DNA of 39,754 bases from Linderina pennispora (lineage: Eukaryota; Kickxellomycota; Kickxellomycetes; Kickxellales; Kickxellaceae). The notes under the pieces were generated by a model. It worked only from the letters and a program-made list of their open reading frames with translations. It had not been told where the DNA came from and searched no databases. Each line of letters opens with the position of its first letter. Positions within the stretch are counted from its first letter, which is position 1. The translations under genes and the position numbers were made by a program. Positions 1 to 10,807 of this stretch are shown piece after piece. The stretch is from assembly GCF_002104995.1 (NCBI RefSeq), contig NW_024468327.1, forward strand, positions 1-39,754, read 5' to 3'.

Positions 1-1511
1 CCGAGCAATGCAGGCTGAGACCCTGGGTGCTGACCACCCCCTTCTCTCAGGATTTGCCTCCCGAATCCCCAAACGGCGGCCTATGGACGAGACGCGGGTT
101 AAAAAGAGGGAGGCAGGAGTCTTCCACAGGCGATCGGCGCTCGCTTGTTTTTTGCGTTAACAAACGCTGCGGTGCTCGCTATCCCGGACTTTGTGGAAGC
201 GCTTGGCACATGGTTAGACCTTGGATCAATGTGGGCTCTTTTTCGATGCGTGCGGGTGTGCGCGCAGACCCCAGATGAGCCAAGCTGGAAAAAACCGGTA
301 CTGCAGGCTCCCATAGACGGTTCTGAGGATCGATTGTGCTGGGCACCAAGAGCCCCCAGGGTCCGCCGCAGGCAATCGGATGCGTGTTTACCAAGAAAGC
401 TCTATCTCCAGCCTTTTTCCTGTGTTGCAGAGGATATTCGCGATATATCTGGAAGATGGCACATCCACTCTTTCAGATGCGAACGCATTCAGATACGGAT
501 GCTCGCTTGACTGTTTGCAGCTTTGGGGCATTTGGATGTGCGTCCTATTGCATCCGACATATGTGAAGACGCTGCAATATACCGAATCTAAGGTGTGCTT
601 GTTTGCGCGCCCAAACATAGATTCCAAACATTGCACATCATGGCACCAAATGAGTGGTAGAAAACCCCAGCTCCCCTGGCTGCCGCTGCTACTGCCAGGC
701 GGATATGGAGGATGGTGCCAGAGCGCCCTGAATCAAGCAGTGCACTGTTTATGGAGGACAAAGATCGTCTGCAACACAGCGAGCACTGCCACGTGAGGCC
801 TTCCTTGGGAGGGAAGGCGCTGATTTTGCTGTCCTTGTTGCTTACACTATTCCATGCGCTCCGCGTCAGCAGGCAGTGAGACAATGAGACAGCGGTGCCA
901 GCGGAGGATGAGGAGGGAGGAGAGAACTCAGAGGATCAGCCAATATGCCTGCTGCTGCATGCACAAACATGCTTAGCATCACACCATTCGCTTAAACAGC
1001 CGCCCGCATATAGACGGCATTCGTTCCCAGCGTCCCGCTCCCGGAAATAGAGAAAAAATTCGAAAAGAGGGACCTGCAGGCTCTGCTCATGCTGCACCGC
1101 TGAGGAAAGCATCTGCTGCGAGAGAAGCCATTGGTTGCGCTGGGTTCACCGTGTCCGCCAGAAAAAGAATTCCTACGGCACATGAGACCGGACATGCCTG
1201 GCACATCCCCCTCCCGAACATAGAGACGCTGGCTCCTCCGACCTGTTCCCACACCATCCCCAACCCCAGGCGCTGCCGGCCCTCCTGCTTGCATTGCAGG
1301 AGCCATGCTACCCAGCCCCTCCGACGCTCCTTGGGCCCCAAATCTATGTCCTGGATACCTGGGATTTCTTGTGTGATGGCAATGGTGCCAGCGAACACAA
1401 ATGGCTGCCAATCGTAGTCTTGCCAACAGTAGTCTGGCCCATAGCTTTCTCAAGCACGCATATGGTGCAGATCGACATGGAAAAACAGATACCCAAAAAA
1501 GAGTGCTTGTG

Positions 1512-2820
1512 AAAAAAAAAAAAAAGCTCTCCAGAACGGATGTCCACCTGCGGGCAACCAGCCACTGTGCGCTTTGCCTGAAGCCAAACGGCATTACAAA
1601 CTCCGCTCGGTAGCCGGGTATCCTCCGTCTGCTTCATACTATTGAGCTATGACACTAGAGGTTGGTGTTTCACCAGCCCAGAGCGGGGAAATTCAAGGGC
1701 AAATTTGTTTTTGGGGATGCGAGGCTAGGAGCAGAGATAACAAGGAGTGACCACAGTTGCTTTAAGCCTGACCCATTTCTCCCGGACCGTTTAGACCGAA
1801 ACGGTCCAGCACACAAGCGTGTGTGGATCACCCTTTCTCGCCCCCATTTTTCTGATGGATACCCTCATGGAAGTGTTCTGCCAAGAACACATGCACGCGG
1901 TGCAATTCTGGTTGGGAACAGTGCATCCCTTCGCTCCGTCCTTTTGCTTTTGCCCTCGTACCCTGCAATCCACATAACCCTTGTTGCATGGTTTCATCCC
2001 TCTTGCAGCAGCTGCTCAGCACCCGCACTCGTTCCACAACAACCCACAAAGGATGCACCTAGCCCGACCCTTTTCTGTTCTTCCACAAATAAAGCCTAGC
2101 ACATCATTTCTTGGCATGGTTACGGAATCACCAGCTTACTATAACCCCTGTTGCCACTGTAGGCATGTTGTTCGAAACGCCTCTGCCACACATGAGCGTA
2201 CTCGGGATGTAGGTAGGAACGGGCTCCACTCCTCACAGTAAAGGAGGGCGGTGCGTTGCATCTCTTAAAAAAAAAAAACAAGAAAAAGCGAGCGACGGCA
2301 GCTGTGCATAGCAGATCCGGCTTTCGCTCCAACATATAGGGATGTGCCTGCCTTGAAAATCGGCCCCCTTAGTCCTCACTCCACTCTTCCTGGTTGCCTC
2401 TGAGAGGCAGGATGAATGCACAAGCTGAGCCCGGGGGTTCTCCTTTTGGCACTGTCTAGGGTGAGAACTAGGACCCACATGAATGTGATCTGAAACCTAC
2501 TACGCCGCCGGGAGCCTGTTAGCAAAGAAATAGTCTGGCCAGCATGCCGGAATTTCCTCGGTACTTGTTTGTAGCAAGCTACCTTCTAAGATCACCATGC
2601 GCCATCAAGTCTCATATGGTGCCAGGTGCACCCGGATAATTGCGAATTATTTCCCTCAGATGAACCAGGCTCAATTCATATCCATTTTGGCCACACCCAC
2701 CTCGGACTACATATACGGGATGTTGAATCGTGCTATGCAGCGCTTCCAGCTCCACCGAGTCGAAACAATGGCCAGTATAGAATGCATTCTGTTCTAAAGA
2801 ACAGCGTGTTTTTTTTTTTT
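1512..2820. repeat. Three A/T homopolymer tracts
   Basis: Runs of 14 A (1512-1525), 12 A (2267-2278) and 12 T (2809-2820) occur within 1.3 kb of non-coding DNA. They could be ordinary poly(dA:dT) tracts that exclude nucleosomes, or old poly(A) tails of retrotransposed sequence. I see no target-site duplication or flanking element body that decides between these. Confidence 0.6.
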
Positions 2821-3187
2821 CGGTCAATTGGCAGAGAGGGGTGGCTGCTGAAACATAGTTTGAGAGCCTCAGAACAGCAACAAACAGGGAATCGTCTGTA
2901 GAGTAGGCAGCATCGCCATCACGGTAGCAAATGCCTTTTATTTCTACGCGTTCGATAATTGCGCACGATGAGGAAGCATGCCCTCCGCCAGAGAATACAT
3001 GGGTGCAACCTGTGTCCAGCACGCACCACACTGCTGTAGCCGGTCTTCCCACATGCTGCCCCTTCTGCTTACACAAGCACCCAATATGCCTATGGAGTTG
3101 GAAAAGAGTGCTGGATTCTCCTGTATCCAATATATAGGCTAGAGCATCACAGCAGACCGAAAGCGTGTGGGCATTCAAAGCATGCTT

Positions 3188-3193
3188 TTTATT
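3188..3193 (-). terminator. Poly(A) signal of the SANT/U-box gene
   Basis: AATAAA on the minus strand begins eight bases beyond the TAG stop at 3201-3203. This is a very short 3' distance, but it is the only canonical hexamer close to this gene end. Confidence 0.5.
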
Positions 3194-3200
3194 CAACAAG

Positions 3201-5313
3201 CTAGTAGCATGTCAGAGGTTTTGTGATCTTGTCACGGTACTGCTCAATGTTGTCGAACGTGAGAATAACAAGGTCGCGCTTTGACAGCGGCTTCTTGGTT
3301 AGCGGGCAGATGTTACGCTGGCTGCCCTCGGGTGGGAACATCAGGCAGCGCACCCAGCTGTTGTAGCCCATCACATGGCCATACGGCGAGATTGCCGGCT
3401 TGCAGACTGGCTCCAGCGTAATCGGATCAATAAGATCCGGCAGCGGGTTTGTTGGGTCAGCACCAGCTCCGGCCTCGTCGCTCTCGAATCCTGACTCGTC
3501 GCTTTCGTTGCTAGCTTGTGCTGCACCACCCAAAGTGGTACCTGATGCTGCCAGTCGGCTCGAAGGGGGTGCCTCAATGGCACTGCTGTTGCCGCTGTCG
3601 GTGTTCATGGCGCTGCTGTAGCCATGGGCACGGCGGTTGCGACCACGAACCGTAGCGCTGCTCTCACCGAAACCAGACCAGTCGCCAGCACGGCCGCGGC
3701 GACGCTTGGATGACGACGAGTCGTGGTACTCGCCATCACTTGTGTCACCGCCATCGTTAGCGTCGTCGCTGAGCTCAACGTCATTGGCACGAATGACGTC
3801 CTCGTCGGATGAGTTGTCTGCATAGCGGCCGCGGCGCTTACGCTTGCGCACCACAGTGGCTGCCCGGGTGGACTTGCGAGTGCTAGCCGATGCAGTGGTG
3901 CTGCTTGCCGGCGTTGGGGATGCATCGGCAGTTCCACCTGAAGATTTGCCAGCTGCATCATTATTGATTGCCTCAGCTGGTGTCGCTGCTGCCTCTGGCT
4001 TGCCTGTCGCCGAGTCGGTGCTGCTTCCACGCGCAGCGCTCGACGAAGCGGAGTTGTTAACCTCTTCCTCTTCTTCCTGATCTTCGTCGTCGTCGCTGTA
4101 CCCGTACTTCTCTCGGGACATGCGCACATGCGGCTTCTTGTGCTTTCGGAACACACGCATCGCTGTACCGTCGGGGTTCTTCTTCTTGGTCGTGAACAGG
4201 TAGTGTGCTTTGCCCTTCTCGTCGAGCACATAGTTGGGATCATGGATCAGGCGGTTCTCGACCAGGTATCGGTAGTAGTTTGAGCACTGGTAGCCGACAC
4301 GCCCGGGAATCGTCATACTAAACACGCCCCACTGGCCGTTGGCACCAATCTCCTTGAGACGCTGGTGGAACAGCTTCTGCTCCTCGGGCGTCCCATGGGC
4401 CAGTGCGCTGCTCCTCACCTGGGGCATTGAAACGGTAGTAGTATGTGTTTGGTTTGGTCTTGATCGCCTTAAACGCCTTGATACGAGCCTCAGACCAGCC
4501 CTTCATTGCCCTGCTAAGATCAATGCCCGATCCATTCTTGGCAGCAGCAGCGCGCTGCAGCTGAGCAAGCGCATCGTCCAGCGGCAGCCGGCCAATCGTC
4601 CGGTACTTGTCACGGTTCTCGCTCGTAGTTGTCTTCTTCTGGATCTTGGTACGCTTCTTCAGCAGCTCCTCGTACTTTACGCGCTGCACATCAGTCATCT
4701 GCGGCGTCTGGGTCAGAGGCGTGTGGCGAAGAGCAATCTCCTTGCGGAGCTTCATCAGATACCCAGGCGTCGAGAATTGGTAGATCACCTCGTCCACATC
4801 GTTGCGACCCTCCTTCAGCGCCTCGCGAATCTCCTCATCCGCCAGATGGCTGTACATCTGCCGGATCCGCTCTGCCTTGTGCGCAAATTCACGCCGCTCA
4901 AACTCGGCAAACTGCTTTTGCTGCAGGGCAACGCGCTGCTTGATGATATCCATTTCCTCTTCAGTCACCTCGTCCTCAAAGATGCGCTCCTTGCGCACGC
5001 GCTTGATTGCATCGCTCTGCTGGATGAGTGATTTTACGTGATCGGATGTCTCACGGTCCAGCTGCACAAACTTGGCGTTGTCCCACTCATCGTCACCACG
5101 CGCTTTGGCGTCTTCAAGCAGCTGCTGTTTTTCCAGCAGCTTGTTGCGCAGCACATCGCGGACACTGACACCAACCGGCGTATCGGCTGCGGCATCGGCC
5201 CTCGCATCAAGCGACAGGCTGGCAATCGAGAGAGTACGCAGCTTGGCGCTCTTGGCCGGTGAAAAGAACTGCGACTGCGGGCGAACCTCTGCAGGCGTCT
5301 TCTTTGTAGCCAT
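3201..5313 (-). CDS. SANT/Myb-like protein with C-terminal RING/U-box-like domain (frame broken once)
   Basis: This is one gene in two frames. It runs from the ATG at 5313 (start MATKKTPAEV, chosen over an upstream in-frame codon because the extra residues look like leader) to the TAG at 3201, about 703 residues. The first frame ends in YYYRFNAPGEEQRTGPW. The other frame then continues TPEEQKLFHQRLKEIGANGQ, a SANT/Myb start (W-T-x-E-E). A single extra base in the CCC at 4392-4394 explains the switch. A GTGAGG at the break was tested as an intron donor, but no acceptor gives the right phase. The N-terminal half is charged and helical (about residues 40-200). The middle (about 370-620) is acidic and Ser/Ala-rich with basic NLS-like clusters. 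The last 75 residues, with DPITLEPVCKPAISPYGHVM and CPLTKKPLSKRD, resemble a U-box/RING-like fold. The likely location is the nucleus. Ubiquitin-ligase activity is only an inference, and I know no characterised orthologue. Confidence 0.8.
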
Positions 5314-5588
5314 GTCGGAAATAATAGGAGTGGTAAAAGCAAGTGCAGAATTTGGAATGCAAAGCAGAGAAGGTGACCAAATGCAAGAACCCACGCGTCA
5401 AGTGCTCGTGCACGCGTTTCTGGCACGCGAAATTTGCAGCAGCGCCACCGGCTCACAGGTGCCATCGCGGCTCGCGGCTCAGCTCTCCAGGATCATAGTC
5501 CGCGTGGTTGATAATGTCTTTGGTTTGGAAAAACAGCAATGAGAAGGGGAAGACTAAGAGGATATCTAGAGGGGTCGTGCTGGCGTGT

Positions 5589-6209
5589 TTAGATGGCACC
5601 AACAAAGTCCTCGGCCTTGCCCGTCACCAGCAGACCGACAATCAGACCGAACAGGCCAATGATGCTGCCAAAGATCTCAATAACCAGGATCTTGACAAAC
5701 AGCTGCTGGTCATGCGCATCGGCGACAGCAGCATTGCTCCCAGTGATACCCACAGCGACACCGCAGATCAGGTTGGACACGCCTACGGCAATGCCGCCCC
5801 AGAACAGCGAGAAGCCAGTGTAATAGTCCGACGGAGCAAAGCCCTTGCTCGACGCAACTGCCGACACCTTCGCCGAAAACACAATGGCCATGATAACGCC
5901 GTAGATGGCCACAACCTCGCAGAAAATGATGCTGATCAGGTTCTTCGTCGCAATGCGCGGGGTCCGCACAGCTGCGCCGAGTATGCTCGAGCCCGTAATG
6001 AAGATACCCCACGCAGCTCCGACCACACTCAAGCCAATGCAGAGCGCGATTCCGTACACGCTCCACATGTACGGCGATATGCGGAGAAGGTATCCACCAA
6101 CGTTGAACCGCTCACCGCGCCCTGTCAGCAGCAGATAGAGACCGGCCCAAATTGCCAGGAAGACGACTGTCGCATTAAGCGCATAGCGCGCATACCCAAC
6201 GTATCCCAT
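5589..6209 (-). CDS. VMA16: V-type ATPase proteolipid subunit c''
   Basis: A 206-residue polytopic protein with five hydrophobic segments. It is the c'' proteolipid of the membrane Vo rotor, which moves protons across vacuolar and endosomal membranes. TM2 carries [21 protein letters not shown]3 carries [12 protein letters not shown], with Glu98 at the position of the essential proton-carrying glutamate. TM5 carries a second glutamate (Glu178, [10 protein letters not shown]), matching the two-glutamate layout of fungal Vma16. The length fits the family (about 210) and no intron is needed. The ATG at 6207-6209 opens the conserved start, and the TAA is at 5589-5591. The gene lies 275 bp downstream of the SANT gene's ATG on the same strand, so the two have separate promoters. 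Confidence 0.97.
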   Translation of the reverse strand: MGYVGYARYALNATVVFLAIWAGLYLLLTGRGERFNVGGYLLRISPYMWSVYGIALCIGLSVVGAAWGIFITGSSILGAAVRTPRIATKNLISIIFCEVVAIYGVIMAIVFSAKVSAVASSKGFAPSDYYTGFSLFWGGIAVGVSNLICGVAVGITGSNAAVADAHDQQLFVKILVIEIFGSIIGLFGLIVGLLVTGKAEDFVGAI

Positions 6210-6815
6210 GTGTCGTTTGCTGGTTCTTATTCAAATTGTGGTTAATTCCTTTTGCTGCCAAAAGGATGAGATGCGAGGAGTGTAAAATTGATGTACGATT
6301 CTCAACAGCTGAGCGAGAGAAACAAGAAGGCAGAGGTGAGGAAAGTAGCGAGGGGACAAAAAAGGCGAATTTTGCAAAACACAAGTGTGTTGACTGGACA
6401 GACAAAAAAACACACTCGATGTCCGACTGTGGCTCATGAGCCAGGGCCGATCTCACACTATGCCGCTGTCCCCGCCTCCGTCTGACAGCCCGTCGCTACT
6501 GCTGGTTGATGGTATTGGTGTCGACATGGGAACGATGGCTGTCTGCCCTACGGCGTCGGGTATTCCTTGGTGTCTGGCTGGCATGTTTCTGGTCTTGTCT
6601 AGCTCGCAATTTTCGCGGCATTCGATACCATTTTCTGTTCGGGTGACTGCTGTGTCTGCAGGGCTGTCTTGACTGGCATTGCAATTTGAAGCCAGCGCCG
6701 AGCCGTCCTGGCTTCTGTCACTCAGGAGTGAGTGGCACTGCTACAGCGAAAGGGATTTGGGGCTTTAGCTACCTGTTAGAATGGTGCTGTTGACATTTAA
6801 AAATCTTTGCCTCGC
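6210..6815. other. Intergenic region, VMA16 promoter and HMG gene 3' end
   Basis: No gene is supported here. The part next to 6209 should contain the VMA16 promoter and leader (read on the minus strand), and the part next to 6816 the 3' UTR of the HMG-box gene. The short open frames around 6436-6672 have no recognisable motif. No canonical TATA box was seen. Confidence 0.5.
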
Positions 6816-8081
6816 CTACTTAACCTGAGAGTTTGAGCGCAGCAGCGTATGTGCCAGGGGCTCGTCTATGTCATCTGTCTCATCTGTGTCCTCCGGTGTC
6901 CTGGGACTGAGTCGGTTGGATAGGGCAGCTGGCAGCATGCGGGCTATTGCAGAGGCAGAGAACTGCCGTAAATGTGAGTGCACCTTTGCAGCTGGTGGTA
7001 CAGCTTCAGGCTGTGGGGTGCTGGTACAAGGAGGATGTTTGTGCATGGACAGGTTTAGCGCTGAGCTCGCTGGTGTGTCATCGGAACGTATTGACACACA
7101 CCTCCGAATTGTCAGCCTCACCTGGTCGCAGACGCGATCCGGTGCATTGCAGTCAGCAGCATTGGCATTACCAGCACTTTTTATTTTCTTGTTTCCACTG
7201 GCGTCTCGCTTGGCCGAGCCCGATAGCGTCGCTACATCCTGCTTGTAGCGCAATTTGTCCTGGATATACATACTGCGGTAATGCTGGCGTGAGTTCTTGT
7301 CTAGCACAGACCAGATGCGACCTAGTTCCTTGTTGACCTGCTCCTTCGTGTACTCTGGGTGTGCCTCAACAACAAGCTTGCGGGCATCACGGCAGAAGAA
7401 ATTGAAGTCTGACAGTGGCCGTTTTGCCGATAGTGTTATAGCAGGCTTTCCCATGCTAGCAGTTGAAGGCAGCGCGCTGTGGAATCTGGGTGGCGATGAT
7501 GGAGCACCATGTGGTGTGGCTCGATTCATCAACGGTACCATGGCATGGGATACCATGGGTGGTGGTGGTGGTGGCGGCGGCGGCGGCGGAGCTTGGTGCG
7601 AACCAAGTGGCAGCGACGATGGCATGTTTGTGCTGGCAGTGGCAACAGACCGCGGTTCATGGCACATTGGCTCCACCATGTAGCCATGCGGGGCATCACC
7701 GTATCTCTTGTGTGCAGTGGCGTCAATACCTCTCTCTGCACACACTTGTGTTATTTCCTTGAGCGTTGACAGCGTGTTGGAAATCAGCTGGTTGTAGCGG
7801 CGGAAATGCGAGCCGATGTTTACGAACATGTCCGACATAACCTCGCCCTCACACATCATGGTGTTGATTGAAGAGTCTAGCCTGTTTATTAGTGCATGCA
7901 GTCGCAGAGATGATTTGCTGTAGTCCATGGTGGACGAGTACGTTCCGTCGGCACCCAAAATGTCGCCGTCGGATGAGCTGCTTGACGTGTGCTCGGCGAT
8001 GCCCAGAAACTCAAAGCGTGGGCGTTTGGATTTGGCACCAGTACTGCTACCTCCGTTCGTGTGGGTAAGAAATGACTTCAT
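6816..8081 (-). CDS. HMG-box protein with polyproline tract, probable transcription factor
   Basis: A 421-residue single-exon gene. A basic NLS-like cluster (KSKRPRFEF) lies near residue 20. Residues about 53-115 form an amphipathic, probably helical segment, followed by a His/Pro-rich linker with an uninterrupted run of 11 prolines (about 165-175). Residues about 219-287 form one HMG box: KRPLSDFNFFCRDARKLVVE, then GRIWSVLDKNSRQHYR, with the expected aromatic and Trp core positions. The C-terminus is Ser/Pro-rich and acidic. The box binds the DNA minor groove; non-specific and sequence-specific binding cannot be separated from sequence alone. The box looks HMGB/UBF-like rather than MATA-like, and no sex-locus partner genes lie nearby. 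It is transcribed away from a second HMG-box gene across a 1.5 kb spacer. Confidence 0.85.
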   Translation of the reverse strand: MKSFLTHTNGGSSTGAKSKRPRFEFLGIAEHTSSSSSDGDILGADGTYSSTMDYSKSSLRLHALINRLDSSINTMMCEGEVMSDMFVNIGSHFRRYNQLISNTLSTLKEITQVCAERGIDATAHKRYGDAPHGYMVEPMCHEPRSVATASTNMPSSLPLGSHQAPPPPPPPPPPPMVSHAMVPLMNRATPHGAPSSPPRFHSALPSTASMGKPAITLSAKRPLSDFNFFCRDARKLVVEAHPEYTKEQVNKELGRIWSVLDKNSRQHYRSMYIQDKLRYKQDVATLSGSAKRDASGNKKIKSAGNANAADCNAPDRVCDQVRLTIRRCVSIRSDDTPASSALNLSMHKHPPCTSTPQPEAVPPAAKVHSHLRQFSASAIARMLPAALSNRLSPRTPEDTDETDDIDEPLAHTLLRSNSQVK

Positions 8082-9604
8082 GGCCTTGAATTCGAGCTAG
8101 AAAAGGGAGTGTATGTCTTGTCGACAAGAGGAGAAGCCGAGCAACGCCAGCACGCTGTAAGGCACGCTATTTAACACAGTGCATTGAACAAGCATATTCT
8201 ATCCAACGCTGCCCAAGAATGGCTAATGAATAGTCGGGTGGCTAACACACAGATATTCCCAATACTTCACCACGTATCATACATGCACACAGGCCATAGG
8301 CAGGGTGCATATTATAATATCGCACAAGCCCAGATATTCGCCATGGTTTTGCTATTCAAAAGCAGCATGCTCTTTGCATTTTGGTGCTCATCGAATGCAA
8401 TGCACATCGACATGGCTAAATAGGGATATACATGCTATTCTACATCTGCCACCAAATGCACCGAGGCAAACGACAATAGGACTATAGCCATTTCGCCACA
8501 CTGAAAGTTCAATATGCTTGCGGCTATATTTGCGGTTCAAGGGCAAGGCTATGCAGGTGGCATACCTGCCTCTCTATTTGGAGAAATTGGCCATGCCCTA
8601 GCCAGGCAATACTGATGGCACAACATGGCAGCACCCGTGGCCACTATGGCTGCAGCTGCGCGCTGGTGTCTATTTGCATGCACGGTGCCTTTGCTGCCTC
8701 CAAAAGTTAGCTGCAGGGAGGCGGCAATTGGGCAAAGGGGCGTACACCTGTGTGCGCATCGTATTAAACAACTGTACGGGCTGCTGGCCAGAGTATTAGG
8801 GAGGTTGGGACTCGCAATACTGGCTTGTTTGCTGGCCACCAGTTGGCACAAACGACGCCATGCGCAGAATATTGCCGAGCACTTGATGGCACACTCGCAG
8901 CTCTGGTTTCCAACGGCCATCTTACGTTCATTAGCGGCTGCCCTTTTCCCTTTGCTCAGTTGTCCGGTGTGCTGGGTCCCTGGGACACGCCCAACCCCCG
9001 GTGATCAATGCCCACCAGTTCTGGGAAGGTCAGCAAAGGGGGTAGGCGGGCGTGGCAGCCAGCAGCCGCTATTCAACCCGGAAAATACCCTACATGCGCT
9101 TGGGGAACGGTGTAGGAGCAAGGCCAGTCAGCCCTTTCACAAGCTCAGTGCGCTGTTTCAGATCAATGGCAAGCGGGAGGGGGCGGGAAATGCCGCTCCC
9201 GGATAAGGAAAGAGGTCATAGAGCCTGAGAAACTGCAACAATCCCCAGAGCACATGCAGCCGGGGCAAAGCCCCCCTGCTTTCCTGCCAACGAATCAGAA
9301 GCGTCGCTGGGCTGCTGCTTGCACATTTCGATTTTTCAACCGAAATTCCAGCCTGCCCCGGCCGGCCCGCCCAAACATTGCTGACGCCCTCAGTGCAGAT
9401 ACTGTTTACGCCTTTTTTTGGGCTGTTCTGGCTAGCCGGCCATCCTCCCAGTGCTGGTCGATTTTTTGCGAAACTTCGACCTGGTGGTAAAAGGGCGACG
9501 CGTCCGGCCTCCTTCCCCATTTTCTCTCTACACCATCAGCTCTTCTCCTGCTTTTTTAGTACTTTTTAAACCCAGCTCTACTACAGCTTTCCTATTTCCC
9601 AACC
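8082..9604. other. 1.5 kb divergent intergenic region between two HMG-box genes
   Basis: No coding gene is supported. The region should hold the promoters of the minus-strand HMG factor and the plus-strand HMG/H1-like gene. The last 120 bases before the ATG at 9605 are strongly pyrimidine-rich, as in leaders of highly expressed fungal genes. Open frames at 8549-8920 and 8625-9206 overlap on opposite strands and lack motifs, so I treat them as chance. Confidence 0.55.
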
Positions 9605-10596
9605 ATGGGTCGCAAGCCTACTCCCAAGACCCCTGAGGTCAAGACCGCCATCGAGGTCACAGCCGAGGACACGAACGAGGTATGTATGCGTGGATGTGCA
9701 AAGAGAATATTAGTCTGGGCTAGCCTCTCTGCCTCCTCTCTCCTTGCAGCAGAGGTCAGCAGCTATGCGTGTCGTGGGTGCTAATTTCCTGGCACTTCGC
9801 TCTGTAGCTGGCCGAGATGTTTTTGAAGATGTCCCAGGTGCTTGAGCGCATGTCGGGAATCCCGCTGAAGCAGTCGAAGCCTGCCGCTCGCGTGCGCGAC
9901 CCGCTCGAGCCCAAGAGGCCGATGACGCCCTACCTGCTGTTTAGCCGGGAACACCGCAACGAGATCCGCCAGGCTGATCCCGATGCTCCCTCGCAGACTA
10001 TTGCCAAGCGCGTTGGCGATGCCTGGAAGAACCTGTCCCAAGAGGAGCGTGATGTGTATATTGCCGAGCACCGGGTGCTGCGTGTCGACTACAAGCGCCG
10101 CGTGGCGGAATACGAGGCCCAGAAGGAGAAGGCTGCCACCAGTGTCGGCAACGTCGTGGCTAAGATCAGCTCCACCCTTGCTGGTGCTGCCTCGTCTGCT
10201 GCCTCATCGCCCGAGGAGTCTGCCGATGGTGATTCTTCGTCGGAGGAGGAGGAAGAGGAAGAGGAGGAGGAGGAGCCTGTTGCGCCCACCAAGCCTGCTC
10301 CCAAGCCCAAGGCCAAGAAGGCCGCTTCGCCCAAGGCTGCCACCAAGACCAAGGCTGCTGCTAAGCCCAAGGCGGCTGCCGCTGCCCCCACCCACCACAA
10401 GAAGGTGGTGAAGCGGAAGGCTGCTGCCGCTCCTGCCGAGGACACTCCTGCCTCGCCCTCGAAGAAGCGCACAGCCAAGTCGACCGAGGGCGGAGCCAAG
10501 AAGGTTAAGAAGACCAAGACTGCTGCCAACGGGTCGGCTGAGGCTCCGAAAAAGAAGACCAAGAAGGCCGCCGCCCCTGCCGATGCCAGCAAGTAA
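9605..10596 (+). CDS. HMG-box chromatin protein with acidic run and histone H1-like Lys/Ala tail
   Basis: A two-exon gene, 287 residues. Exon 1 is 9605-9679 and exon 2 is 9808-10596, TAA at 10594. The 128-nt intron starts GTATGT, has a CTAAT branch-like site near 9780 and ends TGTAG. Residues about 59-128 form an HMGB-type box (PKRPMTPYLLFSREHR, then GDAWKNLSQEERDVY), which bends DNA. An acidic stretch follows (about 160-181, including 11 consecutive Glu). About 100 residues rich in Lys, Ala and Pro then repeat KPKAKKA- and KTKAAAKPKA-like units, much like a histone H1 C-terminal domain. Abundant chromatin-architectural function is inferred. It is larger than yeast Nhp6 (about 93 residues), and the order box, acidic run, basic tail differs from animal HMGB1, where the acidic run is terminal. 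Confidence 0.9.
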
Positions 10597-10807
10597 GGCG
10601 GGCTAGATCCGTTCTGGGATGTAGGGCCGAACCAGATTTCTGTGTAAAACTCGATCTCCATTTTCCTTATTTTTCAACTAAACTTTCCCTATTTCACACT
10701 CGCGTCCCACATTTGGTGGTCTAGCCGCCATAGCGCTAGGGCCCATTCCGTATGCTGGTCCTGCGGGGACTCCCCCATCCTGTTTACTGACTTTTTCCTC
10801 TGCACTC

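Larger units (their letters stand above)
1..3200. other. Gene-poor left end; no supported gene
   Basis: I see no gene that I can support in these 3.2 kb. Open frames are short, have unnatural composition (many Cys, Trp, Arg and His), overlap on both strands, and show no family motif or plausible splice continuation. Three homopolymer tracts lie here: A14 at 1512-1525, A12 at 2267-2278 and T12 at 2809-2820. One minus-strand open frame at 2612-3199 has two short LDTG strings and is discussed as a weak finding only. The right edge contains the 3' end of the neighbouring minus-strand gene, whose AATAAA signal is at 3188-3193. Confidence 0.55.

Noticed and set aside
992-1594. 200-codon minus-strand open frame
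   Set aside because: Cys/Trp/Arg-rich composition, a poly-Phe run created by the A14 tract, overlapping frames on both strands and no motif.
3605-4243. 212-codon minus-strand frame inside the SANT/U-box gene
   Set aside because: Shadow frame of a Ser/Ala-rich coding region; Arg/Thr/Gln-rich with no motif.
4396-4432. Possible micro-intron (CAG|GTGAGG) at the SANT gene frame switch
   Set aside because: All nearby AG acceptors give lengths divisible by three, so none repairs the frame; removing one base of CCC restores the conserved GPW-TPEE sequence instead.
7259-7683. Plus-strand frames with poly-Gly or poly-Val runs
   Set aside because: They are the complement of the polyproline codons of the HMG-box gene.
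6816-8081. HMG-box gene as a sex-determining locus gene
   Set aside because: The box is HMGB/UBF-like and the usual zygomycete flanking genes (triose-phosphate transporter, RNA helicase) are absent.
8549-9206. Opposite-strand open frames of 123 and 193 codons upstream of the HMG/H1-like gene
   Set aside because: They overlap each other, show no domain or codon bias like the real genes, and cover the expected promoter and leader.
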